Below, one piece after another: positions 10,501 to 19,500 of a DNA stretch of 64,000 nucleotides. Below the pieces are notes generated by a model. That model saw only the letters and a program-made list of their open reading frames with translations. It was not told the DNA's origin and ran no database searches. The position numbers and the translations under genes are program-made. The DNA comes from Acidobacteriota bacterium (lineage in GTDB: Bacteria; Acidobacteriota; Vicinamibacteria; Vicinamibacterales; SCN-69-37). The stretch is from assembly GCA_024653875.1 (NCBI GenBank), contig JANLHE010000192.1:1-64000 (forward strand). The letters are read 5' to 3'. The stretch's first letter is position 1; every line of letters starts with the position of its first letter.

Positions 10501-13500
10501 ACGCCGTTCGCCCAGATGTCGCGCGAGGAACAGAACGTCGCGGTGTCACCACTGGTACCAGATGCCGCGTCCGTCGAGCCGTCCACGACACAGCCTGAGT
10601 GGCCAGTCGTCGAACTGCCGCGGACAGACAAGGCTCAGTCGGCGCCGCAGGCCAAGCCCGGGCGGTTTTTGGTAGACGCCAAGGCCGGCACCATGGCCAC
10701 GGCGCCAAAGGGAGCACGGCCGGGCATCGGCCAGGTGCTGGTGCGGTACTCGGACACCGGCAAGCAGACGGTCCTGCAGGTTGGGAAAAAGGTCGCACCC
10801 AGAGATTTGAGGAAGCTTAAAGCCCTTGAGCGCCCGGTCCCTCCCGTGGTGGCGCCGACCGTGCCTGCCAGTCAGCGCGAGCACTTCGACCAGTTGCTCA
10901 AGGACGCACGCCAAAACGGATACGAGGGCGACGACAAGACGCTGGAGCAACTCTACCTCCAGAAGCTCGATGAGGCGCGATTGGCGAATGACGGTGCGAC
11001 GTTGGCGTCAGAAGATGCCGACTCCAGCCGTGAACTTCTTGTGGCCATCTCCAAGATGGGCGGTATTGGACTGGAGGCTGAAGGTGAAGCTGGGATGCGC
11101 GGTGAACTGGAGACCATGCTGGAAGGGCTGAACCGGCACGCTGGCATCATTCGTCGTGGTGCGCGCGCCGGCCAGCGCCTGCCAGCGTCGTTTCGGCGTG
11201 CCGGCGGACTTCCGGGCGCTCCGAACATCATCACCAGATCCGGCGGACGGCCGCTGGATACCGTCCTGGAGTCCATCCATGAAGATCCTCGGTGGGAGCA
11301 TCGCTTTGAGTCCCTGAGCGACTTCACACAGGCCATCGACGACGCGATTCGCATTGAAACAGGGACGACCGCGGCGCCGGCAGCCGCCTATGGGCCACGC
11401 CTTGATGCCACCCTGGAGATGCTTGGTGTTGCCCCAGGCACGGATTGGTGGGAACCGGGTCGCATCATCGTCACGCCACATCGCCAAGGCGCGGCTGACG
11501 AAGCTAACGAGCGCGCGGCGATCCGTGGGCTGAACGCACGCCGCGACACGTTGCAACAGGACTATGAAGCTCAGTTCGGGCGGGTCGTCAACGATGACAA
11601 CATGCGCGAACTACTTGGCGCGCATTCCCCGGATCGGCGGTGGGGGAATCTCAACGCCGTTCGGTCGAGCTCAGGGGCCGCAGTTCGTCAGGTGTTCAGG
11701 CAGATACTGGACGAGCCGATGGACCCCACGCGGGACGCCGTGCTGTTGACAGCCGGGGGGCCAGGGTCGGGTAAGTCTACCAGCGCAGGCGAAGACCCGT
11801 CGTTTTTCGCGGTATTCGATTCCACCCTCCACAACTACGAACAGGCCAAGGCCCTGATCGAGCAGGTCAAGGCGTCAGGCCGTGTGGCGGTCGTCCGCTA
11901 TGTGCGACGTAACCCCGTTGAAGCCTTCATGGATGGGGTACTGACTCGCGCGCTCGACCCATCGAACGGTCGGCCGGTGAGCATCAAGAGCCATGCCGAG
12001 AAACACGTGGAAGGCCGGGAGACGATCGCTCGACTCATCGGGGAGTATGCCGACGACCTTCAGGTGCCCATTGTGTTGGCCGAAAGTACGCCAAGCGGTC
12101 TGAAGCCCATTGATGACCTTGAGTCAGCCGTGGAAGAGGCGCGGGTGTATAATGACGTTGATGCCCTCCGAGCCGACATCGAAACCGCGCTCAGGCGTGA
12201 AATTGCCTCCGGCCGGCAGGGGCTTACCCCTGAACTTGCAGCGCGACTCGGGCTACGGCCGGAAGATCGCCCTGCGGTCGCTGGAGACGGGCAGCCAGAA
12301 GCTCGTCGAGGCGATCAAGAACGCCCCGCCGAAGGTCTACAACCCGCCCCACTAGCAGCCGATCCGACCCCCGTGTCGGCCGCACCGCCCGTTCGGTCCA
12401 AGGCGGTTTCTCCCGCGCGCACTGAGGACATCCTTGCCACCGGTGAGATCCAGCCGCGCCTGCCAGGTGACGTCGGCGCCGTCCGCGATCAGGAAGTGGC
12501 CGATGCCAAGCTCGAACTCAAACGGGCCGATCCTGACGACTTCTCCCTCTCCGCGCAGGCCGTAGACGCCGGGCAGCCGCGTTTGAGCGAGCCCGACGAT
12601 TCCGACTCGTCTCCTGCCTACAAAGCGGCGTACGCGGCCTATGAGACGGCGCACGACCGGTTCCAGCCGTTCAAGCAGGACTACGAAAACCGCACGATCA
12701 GCCCGGACGTCTACCTGCGTGAGGCCAAAGCCTTCGATGCGGCCAAGGACGCACTGGATGCGGCCGAGCGCGCAGAGCGAGCCGCGCGACGGGCCGCGCG
12801 CAAGCCGGCAGAAGCGCCCCGACAGTCTTTCAGCGCCAAGTCCTTGCAGTCAGTCTTTGGTATTACAGCAACCGAGGCTGAGGCCGCGGTCGCCATCGCG
12901 GAAGCGATGGACCTGGACACGGACAAGATCCTCCTGACGGCAGGCGGGGTGCCCGGCAAAGGGGCGCTTGAGCAGCCGGGGCAGCAGGGGACCAAGGCCT
13001 TTAAGAAATGGTTCGGTAGAAGCGTCGTTGTTGATACTGAAGGCCCGCGGCGGGTGTACCACGGAACTAGTGGCCCGAAGCCGATCAGCGCATTCAAAGA
13101 GTCGGTATCAGGGCTGTTTGGCCGTGGGTCGTACTTCACCGAGTCCGCCGAGGATGCTGACAACTACGCAGGAAACAAGCTCGTCAAGTTGAAAGATGGG
13201 TCCGTCCGCACGAGCGGACGAAGCGCGATCGTGCCGGTCTACCTTCAAATCGAACACCCATTCGAAATGGACGGGCGAGACACATGGCAGGACTTGTTTG
13301 AAGTGGTGATGGGGCGGCGGCCGAAAAACGATGATGCGGAGATGCCGTCTCCGGCCCAAGCGCGTGCGCTTCAAGCGGCCATGGTTGCACAGGGCCACGA
13401 CGGGATTGTGATCAAGAACTTCGAAGCCAACCTCACCGAAGATTTCACCACACACTACGTGGTGTTCTCTCCAGAGCAGGTGAAGTCCGCCACCGGCAAC

Positions 13501-16500
13501 CAGGGCACGTTCGATCCGAAGAACCCGAACATCCTCTACCAGGAGGCCCCGGTCAACGCGCCGAAGCTGTCCAAGTGGTACTACTCCAACATCTCGAAGG
13601 CGTTGGCAACGTGGCAGCCGAAGGGCACCGCCGCGCAACTGCTGGCGCACCTCCAGAAGTTCAAGGGCGCGAACGAAGAGGCCGAGACGATCGGCTTTGG
13701 CGCATGGCTGAAGTCGCAGGAGAAGGTCACGCGCGCTGAGGCGCAGGCATGGCTGGGTGAGCATCAGATCCACGTGCAGGACGTGGTGCGCCGGTCGCGT
13801 GGCACAGACGACCAGCAAGAAGCGCGCAGTGAACGCTACATGCAGGCGCTACAAGTCCTTGAGCGGCACAATCTGGATGTTGCGTCTGAAGAGGCGAACG
13901 ACCCGCCGATTGCCCTGATTCACCGTGAGGAGCGCGACGACCGTGGCGAACTGAAGGCGCTCATCGCTGAAGACATCAAGGCGCTCCCGCAAGAGGCACA
14001 GGACGCCTGGGACGTGGTTGAGGAACAGGAACGCCTTGCTGCGTCCAAGGACCTGAAGTACGCCGCTTACCAGACGCCTGGGGGCACCGGCTACCGCGAG
14101 GTGCTGCTGACGCTGCCAGCATCAGCGACTCGAACTGTATGGCGCGTGATTGACCGTAACAATAACCACATCATCGCCAAGTTCGACAACTACGAGGAAG
14201 CCGCAAAACTGGCCGACGAGAAAGATCTGGCTGTCAGTGAGAAACAAGACGTTCCAGCGAAGGACACGTACCAGTCTTCCCATTGGGACGAGCCCAACGT
14301 GCTGGCCCATGTGCGGATGAATGACCGAGAAGTGGACGGGCAGCGCGTGTTGTTCGTGGAAGAGATCCAGAGCGACTGGCATCCTGCGCTTCGGAAACAT
14401 TTAGCTGCGAAAGCCGCTGGGCAGTTGACGACTAAGGTGCCGGACGCCCCGTTCAAGGGCGCAGGCTGGAAGAAACTCGCCCTCAAACGGGCGCTGGCCA
14501 TGGCAGCCGAAGGTGGCTACGACGGCCTCGCGTGGACCACGGGCTCCATGCAACAGGACCGCTACGACTTATCGAAACAGGCACATGAAATATCGGCCTT
14601 CAATCGAGGTGACGGAACATTCGATTTCATGGTCCGAGCCAAGGACACAAACAGGACGCACGACATCAGTAAGGTGGCGCGCGATCAGGTCTCCGAACAC
14701 ATCGGTAAGGACTTGGCCGAACGTGTCCTGAAGCAGCCTGCAGGCGAATGGCAGGGTTACACCGGGTTAGACCTGAAGGTCGGCGGTCAGTGGGCCGAGA
14801 ACCTGTACGACCGGGAACTGCCGAACCTCGCCAACGACATCGTGCGTAAGTATGGGGTGAAGGCCGGAACGATTGAACTGCCAAACACCAACAAGGTGAT
14901 GGCATATTCTGGCCCATCGAACGTTACCGGCGACGACCTCGACAAATTGATCAAGGTCTCGCGCGGACTTGGCAACTCCACCATCAGCCCGATCACTGGA
15001 CGTGAGGCTGGTCATCCTGTTGAGCGGGCGTCAGTCACCAAACAGGCGCAGGACATTCGCGCATACATGCAGGCCGGGCACTCGTTTGTAGAGGCGATGA
15101 ACACGCACGGATCGCCCATGATGGCCGGGATGGTCGGTGGCAAGATGGTTGACGAAGACAGGGGTGTCTCGGTTCATCATCTCCCGTTGACGCAGCAGAT
15201 GCGTGAGGACGTCCGCGACAACGGCCTACCGTTATTCCAGGGTGCGAAGGCGGCTGTGGAGTTCGCCGAGGGCGGCAAAGCCATCATCCGAGCTTTGGAA
15301 CGTCCGGACGTATCCTCGCCGGCGCACGAACTGGCGCACGTCGCGCGGCGGTTCCTACTGGATCGGAACGTGGCAACTGAGGATCGGCTGGGCATTTCCG
15401 ACGAGGACATCGCCACGGCGGAAACCTGGGCCGGCGCCGCCAATGGCGTCTGGGGGCGCGAGGCTGAGGAGAAGTTCGCCCGCGGCTTCGAGCGGTATTT
15501 GCAGATCGGTAAGGCCCCGACCACGAAGTTGCAGGCGCTGTTCGACAAGTTTGCCACGTGGCTCACGGACATCTACCGTGACTTGAAGGGGTCCGACATT
15601 GACGTGGAGATTTCCGCGCCGATGCAGGCGGTGTTCGACAAGTTGGTGACGCGACGCACGGCGAGAGAACAGCGAGACGCCGCGCCTGAACGCCAGTCGA
15701 AGCCAGCGCCGACGAAGGCCCGCGCGTCAACGCCGACACCTGTCTCGGCTGAACCAGTGACAGGCACGGGTGATGCGGGCGCCGAACTCACGTTCAACAA
15801 GCGCAACCGTCGTCGCGGTGGCCTGACATGGGAAGACGTGGTCGGCCAGAACCAGACACTCCGTGTGTCGCAAACGACCAAGGCCAACGTGTACCCGCAG
15901 CCAGAGTACGCCGCGCTCATTGACGGCGGCATGGAGCCGGTCGTCGCGCACATCGTGAAGCAAGTCTACGACGCGATCGCGGTGAAGCCGCAGACCACGG
16001 CGCCAACGGATGCGGACTTGCAAGCCTACATCGCAGGCGTCAACCGGGTCATGGACGGCACGCTGGCCTGGGCGAACAACAAGGACGCCATTCGAAAGTG
16101 GGCCAACGCGCAAGTGCGCACGGCGCGGGCGATGCAGGGCACGCCGACATCGCTCTCTGATCTGGTAGACGTCCCCACGCTGTCGCTGTCGGTGTATCCG
16201 GAGTCGAAGCAGGGCCTGTCTGACGCGCTGAGGAACGAGGCGAGGCTGATTGGTGGGCGCCGCGTGTTGGGTGCCCTCCACGCGGGCTACAGCGAGACCG
16301 CGCGCGCGACCAAGGCGGTAGCCGGGGGCTGGCCGGCCAAGCAAGAGGCGTGGCAGCGGCAAGGCTACAAGGTGGTGTCGTCGGCTGAGGCGGTGCAGGT
16401 CAAGACCGGCGAGCGATATGTCAGCGGCGGCAAGGAAACGGTCCATTACCTCGAGATCAATCGCCGTGGGTTCCACGACGTCGCGTCGGCGGAAGCGGCC

Positions 16501-19500
16501 GAAGCGCGCAAGGCCGCCTTCAAGCCGTGGTTGCTCCTGAAGAAGTCCGGGCGCATCGAGGGCGAGTTCGACACGAAGGCGGACGCTGAAGACGCGGCGC
16601 GCGCGGCCGTCAAGCGTGAGTCGAAGGCCATCGACGTGCGCGGCACCGCGGTCACCGAAGCGGAGCGCACGGGGCCACCGCGGCGCGAACCTGGCCAGAA
16701 CATCTCCAGCGACGTGCTGCTGGAAACCTTTGAATTTAAAGGAATTAACTTCGGAAATTGGTTGAAGGGGAAAGGCGGCAACGAAGCTGAACGCCAACTA
16801 CACCTGAACCACGCGTACGACGCGTTTGCGGACATGGCCGACATTCTGGGGATTCCTCCAAAGGCGATCTCGCTGAACGGCCTGCTTGGCGTTGCGTTCG
16901 GCGCGCAGGGGTCTGGGAAGAACGCCGCGCACTTCGTCCCCGGGGTGAACGAAATTAACCTCACCAGGACGCAAGGGGCGGGCACGGTGGCGCACGAATA
17001 CGGCCACGCGCTGGACCACTACTTTGCTACGCAAGCCGGACTGGCGGGATACCCTGAGCCGTTCCTGACCGAACACGTCAGTCATCCCGGCACCACCGGA
17101 TACAACCGTGCGGGAGGGAAGCGCACGGCACCGGACACCCTGCGACCCGAGATCGCTGAGGCGTTCAGGGTCATCGTGTCGTCCATGAACCGGGTGTTGG
17201 AGTCTGGAGCGCAGGCGGAAACGCGGTTGTTGATGGCCGGCACACAGGCCCTCAAGTCGGTGAATGGCTGGTTGGGGCAGATCAAGCGCGATTTCACGTC
17301 GGCCGGGGTGGCTGAATCCGCATTTGACGCGCTGGCGGAACGCATCCGCACGCTCGACCTCGGCGACGGCAAGGTCGCGGTCGGCAACGCCCAGTTGTCG
17401 CCAGCCGTGGCCGCGCTCCGGGACCTGTACAAGAGCGCCGGAGGCTCACGGGCCTACTCGCTCGACTCGATCAAGAGCCTGCAGTCCAATGTCGATTACC
17501 TGGCGTACCTCAAATCAGACGCCATCGCAGGGCGCGCCCATACGCCGCAAACCGTCTCGACGGATTACAGCCGGCAAGCGTCAGCCCTCGATCAAGAGAA
17601 GGGCGGCAAGGCCTACTGGAGCACGAACCTTGAGAAGTTCGCGCGGGCGTTTGACGCCTTCGTGCGCGACCGCCTCGCCGCGCGCGCCACGCGCAACACC
17701 TACCTATCCCGCGACGGCCAGCCAGCGACGTGGGAACCGCAAGGGGCCGAGCGTATCGCCATCAATGAGGCGTTTGACACGCTGATCGGCGAGTTTCAGG
17801 TCACGCCCGACACGAATGTCCTATACCAAGAGGCCCCGCCGACCGCCTCGGAACTGGAGCAGATTCGCGCCAGGCGCGCGGCGCTCGTGTCGGAGTTGGG
17901 CGCCACGCTTCGTGGCCGCGCCGGCATGGGGATTGACTTCGACGCGCTCGAACTCGTGGTCGATATCATCAAGTCCTATCTCGACGAAGGGATTGTCCGG
18001 TTCAAGGACGCGGCCCTGGCCTTCCGGCGGGACTACCCGATGGGCGCGGATCTCGACGATTACTTCGAATCGGCGTGGCAGGAAGCGACAGGGGAAACAC
18101 ACCTAGTGGCCGACGCGCTGGCGTCGCCAGAGACAGAGACGGACATCGCTGTCGCGCCAGAGACCGCGCTGGCCACAAAGGCATCTGAGCTGTCAAAAAC
18201 TCGTCGCACAAAACAGGATGTCATCGACGACCTGAGCGATGCGTTGAAGGATCTGCGGCAGACGATCCGTAGTGGCGGCGTGCAGATGCGCGAGGCCCGC
18301 GTGCCATACGCCTTGATCGCAGCCACAGCAAAGGAGCAGGTCGCCGCGGCGATCGTGCGCGACTTGCGGCCGGCTGAGGCGCTGGCCACCGTACGCCCGC
18401 TTGTGACCAAGGCCACCGAAGCCGCGGCGCGGGGCGAGTTTGACAAGGCTGGTGACCTGGAACACGAGGCCCTGAGTGCGCTGGCGCTCTATCGAGAGCA
18501 GCAGCGGGTGGTCAAAGACATCGACGCACGGGTCCGTCGGGCGCGGCTGCTTGGGACCAAATCAGCCCAGCAGCGTCTAGGGCTCGCTGGCCAGGAGATG
18601 TACCGCGCTCCGGTCAACGCCATCTTGGACGGCTATAGCTTTGAGCGTTTCGGCAGGAAGGCGTTGGACAAGCGAGCGTCGTTACTGGAGTTTATCGAGA
18701 AGGCGACCGAAGAAAACATGCCGGTCGATATTCCCGCCGCGGTGCGTGAGGGAGCGAACCGTGTGCCCTATCAGGAACTCACGGTGGGGGAGTTTGTCGA
18801 AGTGACAGACACCCTCGATCACTTGTTGCATTTGTCTGGGCTCAAGAACAGATTGCTAAAGTCCACCAGCACTCGGACGTTCAATGAGCAGATGGACGAC
18901 TTGGCCGCCTCGATCGCCGCGCACTCACGTGGGGCCAGGCGCACGGCGCTGGAACCCCACTTGGCGTCCAATCAGATTGGCCGCGGCATGGCTGGGTTTG
19001 CGGCGTGGCAACGGAAACTGGGGTCACTGATTCGTGAAATGGACGGCGGGAAGGATGGCGGCCCGATGTGGGAAGCGGTCATGCGCCCCATCAATGCGTC
19101 CGCGGACGACGAGACGGTGCGCCAGGAGGCTGCCGCGGTTGCGTTTGCCGACACGAACAAGACGTTCACCACGGATGACAAGGTGGACCTCAGTAAGCCG
19201 ATGGAGATTCCAGAGATCGGCGATTCCCTGACGCGGGCTGCGCGAATTATAGTGGCGCTCAACTGGGGCAACCCGGGCAACCAGCAGCGGCTGATGAGTG
19301 GGTTCGACTGGTCGGAATCACAAGTGCAAGCGATTCTCGACACGCTCACGGAGAAGGACTGGACGTTCGTGAAGGCGGTCTGGGCGCACATCAACAGCTA
19401 CAAGGCCGAGATCGTTGCCAAGCAGGAGCGCGTGTTTGGGGTGGCGCCGGAGATGATCGAGGGGGTGCCGTTCCAGACGAAGTTCGGCGAGGTGCCTGGC

